From contig NZ_LXFU01000037.1 in assembly GCF_001657485.1 (NCBI RefSeq), forward strand, positions 620,001 to 684,000: a stretch of 64,000 bases of DNA. Reading direction: 5' to 3'. The notes below the pieces were generated by a model. That model saw only the letters and a list, made by a program, of their open reading frames with translations, was not told the DNA's origin and did no database searches. Both the position numbers and the translations under genes were made by a program. Positions 15,962-23,348 of this stretch are shown one piece after another; positions within the stretch are counted from its first letter, which is position 1, and the number at the start of each line of letters is the position of its first letter. This DNA comes from Rhizobium sp. WYCCWR10014 (GTDB taxonomy: Bacteria; Pseudomonadota; Alphaproteobacteria; Rhizobiales; Rhizobiaceae).

Positions 15962-16450
15962 TGGCGGGACAAGGCCGCCCCGCACCAAAACCAGGGAGAA
16001 GGCCACTCAATTGGTATGGGATGGATGCTTTAACGGCTCATCCCATCTCTCCAGCCTTCAGTTCCTGGTGTCCGGAGCGGCGCGCGAAGTCCACTCATGC
16101 TTCGGCCGTTGAGCATCAAGCCGGAGGAGTCTGGGGCAGGCCAGAGCGGGATAGCTGCTCTCCAGACCGATTGCCAGCCCCTCGGGAGAGTTTTATCTTG
16201 AGTGGGTATAGGCTATGCAACGTTGTCTACGGTTTAAGAGTTCGTGGACAACCGCTCATGCACGCCGGCAGTAATCCAGCCACGGCGCGTCCGCGCCGTG
16301 AGTGAACCAATACCAAGTGGAAAGAGTCTTTCGCGCCCAAGGACTTGGGCGCACTTGATTCCTGCGACAAGCACAGGAATGAGGATGAGAGGTAGTGCCT
16401 CGAATGGCCGTCCCATCCCGTGGAGCCCGTCCTTCTCCCCACCCTTCAAC
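15962..16450. other. non-coding stretch with several hairpins
   Basis: About 490 bases without a convincing gene. I see perfect inverted repeats: ATGGGATG/CATCCCAT (16016-16023, 16039-16046), CACGGCGCG/CGCGCCGTG (16281-16289, 16292-16300) and GCGCCCAAG/CTTGGGCGC (16333-16341, 16344-16352). The second copy of a dispersed repeat starts at 16361. No U-runs follow these hairpins. It may be an insertion-element remnant or a mosaic of rhizobial repeats; I cannot assign it, and a structured RNA is not excluded. Confidence 0.55.
16361..16407. repeat. dispersed intergenic repeat, copy B
   Basis: The core at 16361-16382 matches copy A (7644-7665) at 20 of 22 positions; CGAATGG at 16401-16407 corresponds to 7685-7691. 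TTCCTG/CAGGAA at the edges of the core pair. It lies in the non-coding gap upstream of the ecfG terminator. Confidence 0.65.
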
Positions 16451-16452
16451 GC

Positions 16453-16485
16453 AAAAAAGCCGGCTCCCCGAAGGTAGCCGGCTTT
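16453..16485 (-). terminator. terminator of the nepR-ecfG operon
   Basis: AAAGCCGGCT (16456-16465) and AGCCGGCTTT (16476-16485) form a perfect 10-bp stem with a 10-base loop. Read on the minus strand it ends in TTTTTT (16458-16453). It lies 20 bases past the ecfG stop codon. Confidence 0.9.
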
Positions 16486-16505
16486 CCTCCCAAATATAAC
16501 TCCTG

Positions 16506-17063
16506 TCAGAATGCGAAAGCCTTCGATGTCAGCGGCGCGGACGTAGCGTCGGGGCCGAAATCAGCCTCGCCTGATATCTGTAGCAACTCCTGCAGCCGCT
16601 GACGGGCCCGGTTGACGCGGCTCTTGATGGTGCCCACGGCACAACCGCAGATTTCGGCCGCCTCCTCGTAGGAAAAACCCGAGGCACCGACGAGGATGAT
16701 CGCCTCGCGTTGATCCGGCGGCAACTGGTCGAGCGCCTTCTTGAAGTCCTGCAGATCGAGAGCGCCATATTGCGAGGGGTGCATCGCCATCGATTCGGTG
16801 AACAGCCCGTCGCTGTCCTGCACTTCGCGGCCACTCTTGCGCATCTGGCTGTAGAGTTCGTTGCGCAGGATCGTAAAGAGCCAGGCCTTCATATTGGTGC
16901 CCATCTCGAAATGATCCTGTTTGGCCCAGGCTTTCATGATGGTGTCCTGCACGAGATCGTCGGCACGGTCGTGCCGCCCGATGAGCGAGATTGCGAAGGC
17001 GCGAAGACTTGGGAGTGCCGCCAGCAGTTCCCGCTTGAAGCTGGGTTGCGATTTATCTTCCAT
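16506..17063 (-). CDS. ecfG: EcfG/RpoE4-type general stress ECF sigma factor
   Basis: The product has 185 residues. Sigma region 2 is seen in LRAFAISLIGRHDRADDLVQDTIMKAW and MKAWLFTILRNELYSQMRK, and region 4 in LPPDQREAIILVGASGFSYEEAAEICGCAVGTIKSRVNRAR (read in parts). Both match the EcfG family (ECF15). The gene order nepR-ecfG with divergent phyR is the canonical general stress response locus of Alphaproteobacteria. EcfG is held by NepR until phosphorylated PhyR takes NepR away, then transcribes GGAAC-N16-CGTT promoters, several of which are in this window. A strong terminator follows. Confidence 0.95.
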   Translation of the reverse strand: MEDKSQPSFKRELLAALPSLRAFAISLIGRHDRADDLVQDTIMKAWAKQDHFEMGTNMKAWLFTILRNELYSQMRKSGREVQDSDGLFTESMAMHPSQYGALDLQDFKKALDQLPPDQREAIILVGASGFSYEEAAEICGCAVGTIKSRVNRARQRLQELLQISGEADFGPDATSAPLTSKAFAF

Positions 17064-17073
17064 GCGGGCGATC

Positions 17074-17280
17074 CTATTCGGCCATCTTGGCAGAAGCCAT
17101 CATTTCAGCATGGTCGAGCTTTTCGAGAAGGTCGAGAAAACGATCGGGGATCGCCTCATCCTGTGCGGCCGAATAAAGCGACCGCAGCCTGACGCCGATC
17201 TGATTGTTCGGGTCCAGGATGTCGCTTGCCCGCAGCTCCAGCTTTCGCTGATCGGCTGCTTCTTTCTTGCGTGTAGTCAT
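17074..17280 (-). CDS. nepR: anti-sigma factor NepR
   Basis: The product has 68 residues. The NepR core is IGVRLRSLYSAAQDEAIPDRFLDLLEKLD, including the two short helices that clasp both EcfG and the sigma-like domain of PhyR. The N-terminal ~35 residues are charged and disordered. I chose ATG 17280 because the longer frame to 17394 would start across the promoter region and adds non-homologous sequence. The stop is ten bases before the ecfG ATG, so anti-sigma and sigma are made together. Confidence 0.92.
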   Translation of the reverse strand: MTTRKKEAADQRKLELRASDILDPNNQIGVRLRSLYSAAQDEAIPDRFLDLLEKLDHAEMMASAKMAE

Positions 17281-17433
17281 CAATTCGTCTTCTCGCCGGT
17301 TGTCTGTTCGAGGGGCGTGGATGGGATCAATCACGATTTCAACCATCGACATCGAACGTTCGATTGTCGATGTCGCTGGTATTTGCCGGTGCATGGGTCA
17401 AAACGCTACGCCCTTTCTTCGTCGGCTGGAATA

Positions 17434-17458
17434 ATGCGGCGCAACGAAAAAAGTTCCT
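17434..17458 (-). promoter_or_regulatory. variant EcfG-type promoter for nepR-ecfG
   Basis: On the minus strand GGAAC (17458-17454), a 16-base spacer and CATT (17437-17434) give a consensus EcfG promoter with one mismatch (CGTT to CATT). It would make the nepR-ecfG operon autoregulated. A second GGAAC on this strand is part of the palindrome GTTCCGGAAC (17462-17471), but no CGTT lies at the right distance from it. Confidence 0.55.
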
Positions 17459-17466
17459 GCCGTTCC

Positions 17467-17491
17467 GGAACTTTTTTATCAAGGCGGCGTT
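17467..17491 (+). promoter_or_regulatory. EcfG-type promoter of phyR
   Basis: GGAAC (17467-17471), 16-base spacer, CGTT (17488-17491), 47 bases before the phyR ATG. It gives positive feedback: EcfG transcribes the gene for its own anti-anti-sigma factor. The -35 element is half of the perfect palindrome GTTCCGGAAC. Confidence 0.9.
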
Positions 17492-17537
17492 AACCGCTCA
17501 TTGAAGCCAATGCCGGCCTGTATGCAGGAGCCCATTA

Positions 17538-18332
17538 ATGACACTTTCTACTCGGATTGCGCCGCACCTTCCTTATCTGCGCCGCTATTCCCGCGCCCTT
17601 ACCGGCACTCAGACTTCGGGCGACGCTTATGTCGCCGCCGTTCTCGAAGCCATCATCGCCGATCTGTCGATTTTCCCAGATACAGCGAATGACCGGGTCG
17701 CACTCTACAAACTGTTCACGCAACTGTTTGGTTCCACCGCAGTCCAGATTCCAGAGCCGACCTCGCCCTATGCCTGGGAGCAACGCGCCACGCTGAACCT
17801 TTCCAAGGTTTCACCGCGCGCCCGTCAGGCCTTCCTGCTCGCCTCCGTGGAGAATTTCCGCGTCGCCGAAATCGCCGAAATTCTGGATACCGAGGAACAG
17901 GATGTCATGCATCTGCTCGACGTAGCGTCGCAGGAGATTTCCCGTCAGGTCGCAACCGATATCATGATCATCGAGGACGAACCGCTAATCGCCATGGATA
18001 TCGAGCAGATGGTCGAGAGCCTCGGCCATCGCGTCACCGGCATTGCCCGTACGCATGCCGAGGCCGTTGCGCTCTACAACAAGACCAAGCCGAGCATGGT
18101 GCTAGCCGACATCCAGCTTGCCGATGGCAGCTCCGGTATCGACGCAGTGAACGACATCCTCAAGACGTCGAGCGTACCGGTGATCTTCATCACCGCTTTC
18201 CCAGAACGGCTTCTGACCGGCGAGCGCCCGGAACCGACTTTCCTTGTCACCAAGCCGTTCAATCCCGACATGGTCAAGGCATTGATCAGCCAAGCTCTTT
18301 TCTTCAATGAATCGACCAGAGTAGCCGCCTGA
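17538..18332 (+). CDS. phyR: general stress response regulator PhyR
   Basis: The product has 264 residues. The N-terminal half (about 1-135) is the sigma-like domain that mimics EcfG (PHLPYLRRYSRALTGTQTSGD and VSPRARQAFLLASVENFRVAEIAEIL). The C-terminal half is a receiver with acidic pair E146/D147, phosphoacceptor D191 (MVLADIQLADG) and Lys in FLVTKPFNPD. Phosphorylation opens the protein so that the sigma-like domain binds NepR. It is divergent from nepR-ecfG, has its own EcfG promoter, and is followed by an HWE kinase that also has such a promoter. Confidence 0.96.
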   Translation: MTLSTRIAPHLPYLRRYSRALTGTQTSGDAYVAAVLEAIIADLSIFPDTANDRVALYKLFTQLFGSTAVQIPEPTSPYAWEQRATLNLSKVSPRARQAFLLASVENFRVAEIAEILDTEEQDVMHLLDVASQEISRQVATDIMIIEDEPLIAMDIEQMVESLGHRVTGIARTHAEAVALYNKTKPSMVLADIQLADGSSGIDAVNDILKTSSVPVIFITAFPERLLTGERPEPTFLVTKPFNPDMVKALISQALFFNESTRVAA

Positions 18333-18353
18333 GACGCAATTTTCCGACCTTCG

Positions 18354-18378
18354 GAACCAAATCGCCAAAGCAGGCGTT
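18354..18378 (+). promoter_or_regulatory. EcfG-type promoter of the HWE kinase gene
   Basis: GGAAC (18354-18358), 16-base spacer, CGTT (18375-18378), directly after the phyR stop and 129 bases before the proposed kinase start. It suggests a separate EcfG-driven transcript for the kinase. Confidence 0.8.
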
Positions 18379-18506
18379 CCGGTGCTACCGGGACGCTCCG
18401 GTGGCTTTAACGGTTTTTGCAGCGCTTTGTTCTAGAGTTGGCAGGCGGTGTCTGGAAGGGCGCTCCCTTCAGCGACGTTCAAGATGTCACAAGGAAAGGC
18501 GGCCGA

Positions 18507-19520
18507 GTGAATACGACTGAACCATTGTCCGGCATGCCTTTTACCGTCGAAGGCAAAGCCGCAATGATGGAACGCGCGCTCGGCAGCGCCGGGATTTCGA
18601 TCCTCTGCCAGGACGCCCGACTGTCGATTTTCTACGCCGAAAATCTCCCACCGCATTTTGCCGCGCTCTTTGCACCCGGCAGCAGCGACGCTGTCCTTTT
18701 TGGGGATGCGCACGGCCGTTATCTGACGGCGCTGAAGCACAAGGTGCTGGAAACCGGCATCCCTAACAATGCCGAAGTCGAGATCGACGTCGACGGCGAA
18801 AGACGCACTTATGAACTGAAGATCCAGCGCACCGGCGAACGCGGCGCACATGGACTTCTATCCGTGATGGCTGAAGTCACCGAAAGCCGGCATCGCGAAA
18901 AAGTTCTGAAATCGCTGCTGCGCGAACTCTCACACCGCTCGAAGAACCTTCTCGCCATCATCCAGGGCATTGCCACCCAGACGGCCCGCAACACGCTCTC
19001 TCTCGACAGCTTCCTCCTCAAATTCCGCGGACGGCTGCAATCGCTTTCCAACTCGCAGGACCTGATTACGGATTCGAGTTGGCGCGGCGCCTATCTCTTC
19101 GAACTCGCCGAAAAGCAGTTTGCTCCCTATTGGCCGGAGACGGCCGGCTCCATGCCGATCTATGGCATCAACGCTCACCTGACGCCGAATGCCGCCGTGC
19201 ATCTCGGGCTCGCTCTCCACGAACTCATCGTCAACTCCGCCTCCTTCGGTGCTATATCAGGCGGTGCCGCCTCCATCACGCTGAATTGCCGCGAAGCCAT
19301 GATCAACGACAGAAAGGCGATCGAAGTCGCCTGGGCGGAAGTTCTTCATGATCAGACAGAAGTTCACGAATTCAGCGACAACAGCTTCGGCCGCACCGTG
19401 CTGGAGCGTGTCGTGCCTTCGTCGGTTAACGGCAAGGCGGAGTTGAACCTCGTTCCCGGCCGCATCGAATACCGTCTGACCATTCCGGAAACCGAATTCG
19501 AGATCTTCAAGCGGGTGTGA
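18507..19520 (+). CDS. HWE/HisKA_2 family sensor histidine kinase, likely PhyR kinase
   Basis: The product has 337 residues from a GTG start with AAGGAAAGG at 18491-18499; the reading frame extends to a TTG at 18417 but without a ribosome site. Residues about 10-125 form a PAS-like sensor without membrane helices. The HisKA_2 dimerisation box is LLRELSHRSKNLLAIIQGIA with phospho-His H143, followed by an HWE-type ATPase (ALHELIVNSASFGAIS; FGRTVLERVV). The Asn of the N-box is in LIVNSA. HWE kinases beside phyR usually phosphorylate PhyR. It is soluble, so it senses a cytoplasmic cue. Confidence 0.88.
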   Translation: MNTTEPLSGMPFTVEGKAAMMERALGSAGISILCQDARLSIFYAENLPPHFAALFAPGSSDAVLFGDAHGRYLTALKHKVLETGIPNNAEVEIDVDGERRTYELKIQRTGERGAHGLLSVMAEVTESRHREKVLKSLLRELSHRSKNLLAIIQGIATQTARNTLSLDSFLLKFRGRLQSLSNSQDLITDSSWRGAYLFELAEKQFAPYWPETAGSMPIYGINAHLTPNAAVHLGLALHELIVNSASFGAISGGAASITLNCREAMINDRKAIEVAWAEVLHDQTEVHEFSDNSFGRTVLERVVPSSVNGKAELNLVPGRIEYRLTIPETEFEIFKRV

Positions 19521-19549
19521 AAGCCCCGGAGACAGCCGAGAACGGAAAA

Positions 19550-19580
19550 ACAGCCGGTGCGAGGGCGGCGCACCGGCTGT
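19550..19580. terminator. 12-bp hairpin after the HWE kinase gene
   Basis: ACAGCCGGTGCG (19550-19561) pairs perfectly with CGCACCGGCTGT (19569-19580). No T-run follows on the plus strand, while T-rich sequence lies on the minus-strand side (19549-19546). It is the probable transcript end of the kinase gene. Confidence 0.55.
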
Positions 19581-19935
19581 CTTCACTCACCGGGAGGGGA
19601 CCGTGAGTACGTCCGGATAGTGGGTTGGGGGCGCGCATGTTGGGTCGATGCGATCACCATCCGGATATCGCAATAACGGCGACATCAAAGTTTGGTTCCC
19701 TGCCATCCGAAAAAAATTCGACTTTTTTGAATCTTTTTTCGGAGGCCCGGCGACGCTGTTCGCCCCAGCTATTTCGTAGGCACGGGCTGCCGAAAAAATT
19801 GCCTCTCCCTCATGAAAACAAGGGCTTGAGTGCGCCAGGCGCAACAAAATTGCCAAAATTTTACCGTTTGATAAATTTTTAAACCTGAGTTACGCTTTCC
19901 CTCACAGGCCGTTTACCAATAATGAGGGAACTTCA
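19581..19935. other. AT-rich regulatory gap before preT
   Basis: About 355 bases without a gene. It is much more AT-rich than its neighbours, with repeated A and T runs (19708-19740, 19842-19882). GTTTACCAAT at 19911-19920 is identical to the left half of the RutR-like box at 32365-32374 upstream of hyuC, placing it as a candidate operator for preT-preA. I see no other gene or RNA. Confidence 0.6.
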
Positions 19936-21297
19936 ATGGAACGACTGGAAACCGGGATCCATGCCGGCCGGCTTTCGCCCGCCGAGTATGAGGCAAATTT
20001 TTCCGATCTGCATCCACGCCTCGACAATCACGAGGCGCTGGTCGCCGCCGACCGCTGTTATTTCTGTTATGACGCGCCGTGCATGACGGCCTGTCCCACC
20101 TCGATCGACATTCCGCTGTTCATTCGCCAGATCTCGACCGGCAATCCGATCGGCTCGGCAAAGACGATCTTCGATCAGAACATCCTCGGCGGCATGTGCG
20201 CCCGCGTCTGTCCCACCGAAGAACTCTGTGAACAGGCCTGCGTGCGCAACACCGCTGAAGAGCGCCCCGTCGAGATCGGCCGCCTGCAGCGTTATGCGAC
20301 CGATGCCGCCATGCAGGCCGGCCGGCAGTTCTATGCCAGGGCCGAACCGAGCGGAAAGACGATCGCCGTTGTCGGCGCAGGCCCGGCCGGCCTTGCCGCC
20401 GCCCATCGGCTGGCCGTGAACGGCCATTCCGTCGTCATCTATGATGCCAGGGAAAAATCCGGCGGTCTCAACGAATACGGGATCGCCACTTACAAGACCG
20501 TCGACGACTTCGCCCAGAAGGAAGTCGATTACGTCCTTTCGATCGGCGGCATCGAGGTCCGGCATGGACAGCTTCTCGGCCGCGATTTCTCGCTTTCCGA
20601 TCTGCAAGCCCAATATGACGGCATCTTCCTCGGTATCGGACTTGCCGGCGTCAACGCGCTGCGCATCGAGGGCGAAAACCTTACAGGCGTCGACGACGCC
20701 GTCGATTTCATCGCCGCACTCCGCCAGGCCCCAGACAAGGGCGAAATCGCCGTCGGCCGCCGCGTCGTCGTCCTTGGCGGCGGCATGACGGCGATCGACG
20801 CTGCCGTGCAGGCAAAGCTTCTCGGCGCCGAGGAGGTGACGATCTGTTACCGCCGTGGCAAGGAGCAGATGAACGCGTCGGAATTCGAGCAGGATCTGGC
20901 AAGCTCCAAGGGTGTCATCATCCGCCACTGGCTGGCGCTGAAATCGATCTTGTCGCAGGATGGCAAAGTCGCCGCCATCGAGGTGGAATATACCAAAATC
21001 GTCGATGGCCGCCTCGTCGGCACCGGCGAAACCGGTGTAATTGCCGCCGACCAGATCTTCAAGGCAATCGGTCAGAGCTTTGACGCCTCCGGTCTCGGTT
21101 CGCTGCGCATGGAATCCGGCCGCATCGCTGTCGATGGCGAAGGCCATACCTCGCTCGGCGGCGTCTGGGCCGGCGGCGACTGCGTCTTCGGCGGCGACGA
21201 TCTCACGGTTTCGGCCGTCGCCCACGGTCGCGATGCAGCTGAATCCATCCATCGTGCCCTCACCGCAGCAGCCGCTCCGGCTGTCGCAGTTGCTTGA
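19936..21297 (+). CDS. preT: dihydropyrimidine dehydrogenase subunit PreT-like (NAD/FAD-binding)
   Basis: The product has 453 residues, resembling the GltD-like half of dihydropyrimidine dehydrogenase. N-terminal cysteines for two 4Fe-4S clusters are visible (CYFCYDAPCMTACPTSIDIP; GGMCARVCPTEELCEQAC). An FAD-binding GxGxxG (AVVGAGPAGLAAAHRLA, about 139-155) and an NAD(P) motif (VVLGGGMTAIDAA) follow. It passes electrons from NAD(P)H to PreA for reduction of uracil or thymine to the dihydro form. preA follows 15 bases later. Confidence 0.92.
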   Translation: MERLETGIHAGRLSPAEYEANFSDLHPRLDNHEALVAADRCYFCYDAPCMTACPTSIDIPLFIRQISTGNPIGSAKTIFDQNILGGMCARVCPTEELCEQACVRNTAEERPVEIGRLQRYATDAAMQAGRQFYARAEPSGKTIAVVGAGPAGLAAAHRLAVNGHSVVIYDAREKSGGLNEYGIATYKTVDDFAQKEVDYVLSIGGIEVRHGQLLGRDFSLSDLQAQYDGIFLGIGLAGVNALRIEGENLTGVDDAVDFIAALRQAPDKGEIAVGRRVVVLGGGMTAIDAAVQAKLLGAEEVTICYRRGKEQMNASEFEQDLASSKGVIIRHWLALKSILSQDGKVAAIEVEYTKIVDGRLVGTGETGVIAADQIFKAIGQSFDASGLGSLRMESGRIAVDGEGHTSLGGVWAGGDCVFGGDDLTVSAVAHGRDAAESIHRALTAAAAPAVAVA

Positions 21298-21312
21298 AGG
21301 GGAGAATGAACA

Positions 21313-22626
21313 ATGGCTGATCTCCGCAATAATTTCGTCGGCATCAAATCCCCGAACCCGTTCTGGCTGGCGTCTGCGCCGCCGACCGACAAGGCCTACA
21401 ACGTCGAGCGCGCCTTCAAGGCCGGCTGGGGCGGAGTAGTCTGGAAGACGCTGGGCGAAGAAGGCCCGCCGGTCGTCAACGTCAACGGCCCGCGTTACGG
21501 CGCGATCTGGGGCGCCGACCGCCGCCTGCTCGGTCTGAACAATATCGAGCTCATTACCGACCGCGACCTCTACACCAACCTGCGGGAAATGAAGCAGGTG
21601 AAGATGAACTGGCCGGACCGGGCACTGATCGCCTCGATCATGGTGCCCTGCGAGGAAGAGGCCTGGAAGGCGATCCTGCCCTTGGTCGAAGAGACTGGCG
21701 CCGACGGCATCGAGCTCAATTTCGGCTGTCCACACGGTATGTCAGAGCGCGGCATGGGCTCGGCCGTCGGCCAGGTGCCTGAGTATATCGAGATGGTCGT
21801 GCGCTGGTGCAAGCAGTACACCCGCATGCCCGTCATCACCAAGCTGACGCCTAACATTAGCGATATCCGCCGCCCCGCCCGCGCCGCCAAGGCCGGCGGC
21901 ACGGATGCCGTGTCGCTGATCAACACGATCAATTCGATCGTCTCCGTCGATCTCGATAACTTCGCCCCTAACCCGACGGTCGGCGGCAAGGGCAGCCATG
22001 GCGGTTATTGCGGCCCGGCGGTGAAGCCGATCGCGCTCAACATGGTGGCCGAGATCGCCCGCGATCCCGAAACCTACGGCCTACCGATCTCCGGCATCGG
22101 CGGTATCACCACCTGGCGCGACGCGGCCGAATTCCTCGTGCTCGGCGCCGGCAACGTCCAGGTTTGCACGGCGGCGATGACCTACGGCTTCAAGATCGTC
22201 CAGGAGATGATCACGGGTCTCTCCGACTGGATGGACGAGAAGGGCCACCGCAACCTCGAAGATATCACCGGCCGCGCCGTCCCCAACGTCACCGACTGGC
22301 AATATCTGAACCTCAACTACATCGCCAAGGCGAAGATCGATCAGGACGCCTGCATCAAATGCGGCCGCTGCTACATCGCCTGCGAGGATACCTCGCACCA
22401 GGCGATCACCAACTTCGTCGACGGCGTTCGCCATTTCGAGGTGATGGACGAGGAATGCGTCGGCTGCAATCTCTGCGTCAGCGTCTGCCCGGTCGAGAAC
22501 TGCATCACCATGGAGCAGCTTCCCGCTGGCGCCCTCGACAAACGCACCGGCCGCGTGGTCGACCCCAACTACGCCAACTGGACGACGCACCCGAACAACC
22601 CGATGGCGCGCCAAGCGGCGGAGTAA
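21313..22626 (+). CDS. preA: NAD-dependent dihydropyrimidine dehydrogenase subunit PreA
   Basis: The product has 437 residues. An FMN-binding TIM barrel of the dihydroorotate dehydrogenase type (NPFWLASAPPTDKAYNVERA; GIELNFGCPHG; catalytic Cys region GGYCGPAVKPIALNMV) is followed by a C-terminal two-cluster ferredoxin domain (CIKCGRCYIACEDTSHQAI; CVGCNLCVSVCPVENCI). This is the PreA/DPYD layout. With PreT it carries out the first, reductive step of pyrimidine breakdown; hydA and hyuC at 32.5-35.9 kb carry out the next two. Confidence 0.95.
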   Translation: MADLRNNFVGIKSPNPFWLASAPPTDKAYNVERAFKAGWGGVVWKTLGEEGPPVVNVNGPRYGAIWGADRRLLGLNNIELITDRDLYTNLREMKQVKMNWPDRALIASIMVPCEEEAWKAILPLVEETGADGIELNFGCPHGMSERGMGSAVGQVPEYIEMVVRWCKQYTRMPVITKLTPNISDIRRPARAAKAGGTDAVSLINTINSIVSVDLDNFAPNPTVGGKGSHGGYCGPAVKPIALNMVAEIARDPETYGLPISGIGGITTWRDAAEFLVLGAGNVQVCTAAMTYGFKIVQEMITGLSDWMDEKGHRNLEDITGRAVPNVTDWQYLNLNYIAKAKIDQDACIKCGRCYIACEDTSHQAITNFVDGVRHFEVMDEECVGCNLCVSVCPVENCITMEQLPAGALDKRTGRVVDPNYANWTTHPNNPMARQAAE

Positions 22627-22671
22627 GGATCTGCAACGCTGCGGCAATCCGCGGCATGTCGTGACCTGTGA

Positions 22672-22702
22672 AAACGGCGCCCTTCACGGAAGGGCGCCGT
22701 TT
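22672..22702. terminator. bidirectional terminator between preA and prfH
   Basis: A perfect 13-bp stem, AAACGGCGCCCTT (22672-22684) with AAGGGCGCCGTTT (22690-22702) around CACGG. It is flanked by A and T runs on both sides and lies between convergent genes, so it can stop transcription from either direction. Confidence 0.88.
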
Positions 22703-22733
22703 GTTATTTGTGGTCAGTCCATGTGATTGCAGA

Positions 22734-23348
22734 TTACAGCTTGAAACTCTTGACTTCGTTGCCTCTCTCGATGGTCCGGTTGGCGATGAAGCGCCCGGAT
22801 TTGGCCGCCTCCTGCTTCTCCAGTTCGAGATGCCGCAGCATTGCCTCCAAACGCCGGAGCGCCAGGGCCTTGTTGCGGTGCTGGGAACGCTCGTCGCGTG
22901 CGGTCGCGACGAGACCCGTCGGCCGATGCAGGACGCGAACCGCGCTGTCGGTCGTATTCTGGTGCTGCCCGCCCGGCCCGCCGGCTCTCAGCGTCTCGAA
23001 ACGCAGGTCCGAGGGATTGATCGTCACCTCGCCACCGCCTGGTTGTGAATCGATACGCTGAACAGCGACGTACCAGTTCTGCCGTTTGTGGCCCGGACGC
23101 ACCTGGCTCTTGAAGGTGAAGCGGATTGTGCCACAGTAGTCTGTGGCGATCCGCTCCGCCTCGAAACCGTCGAGGCTGACGATCGCCGACTTTGCACCGT
23201 GCTGATCCGGCATCGGGCCAAGATTGGTTTCGAAAGAGCAACCGAGCCGTACAGCCTCCCGCTCGAGAATGTCGAGAAGCGCCGACAGCGCCATGCGGCA
23301 TTCCACCGGGCCGTTGCCCGCGGTAATGAGAAGATCAATAGCGCTCAT
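22734..23348 (-). CDS. prfH: peptide chain release factor homolog PrfH
   Basis: The product has 204 residues, a short class-I release factor. The catalytic GGQ loop is present (RAGGPGGQHQNTTDSAVRV, GGQ at 126-128) and is followed by the usual RF tail helix (DERSQHRNKALALRRLEAML). The stop-codon recognition domain of RF1/RF2 is replaced by a compact N-terminal domain (LLITAGNGPVECRMALSALL), as in PrfH. ATG 23348 has GGGAGG upstream and lies 14 bases inside the rtcB end, so translation is coupled. In PrfH-RtcB pairs, PrfH is reported to release peptides from ribosomes with a cut 16S decoding region so that RtcB can reseal the RNA. Confidence 0.92.
   Translation of the reverse strand: MSAIDLLITAGNGPVECRMALSALLDILEREAVRLGCSFETNLGPMPDQHGAKSAIVSLDGFEAERIATDYCGTIRFTFKSQVRPGHKRQNWYVAVQRIDSQPGGGEVTINPSDLRFETLRAGGPGGQHQNTTDSAVRVLHRPTGLVATARDERSQHRNKALALRRLEAMLRHLELEKQEAAKSGRFIANRTIERGNEVKSFKL

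Noticed and set aside
15958..16305. 115-residue plus-strand frame after the YqjE-like gene
   Set aside because: No ribosome site, no family, and it runs through several perfect inverted repeats, so it is treated as non-coding.
19933..21735. 600-residue minus-strand frame opposite preT-preA
   Set aside because: It is the antisense shadow of two well-supported genes with complete cofactor motifs; long antisense frames are normal at this GC content.
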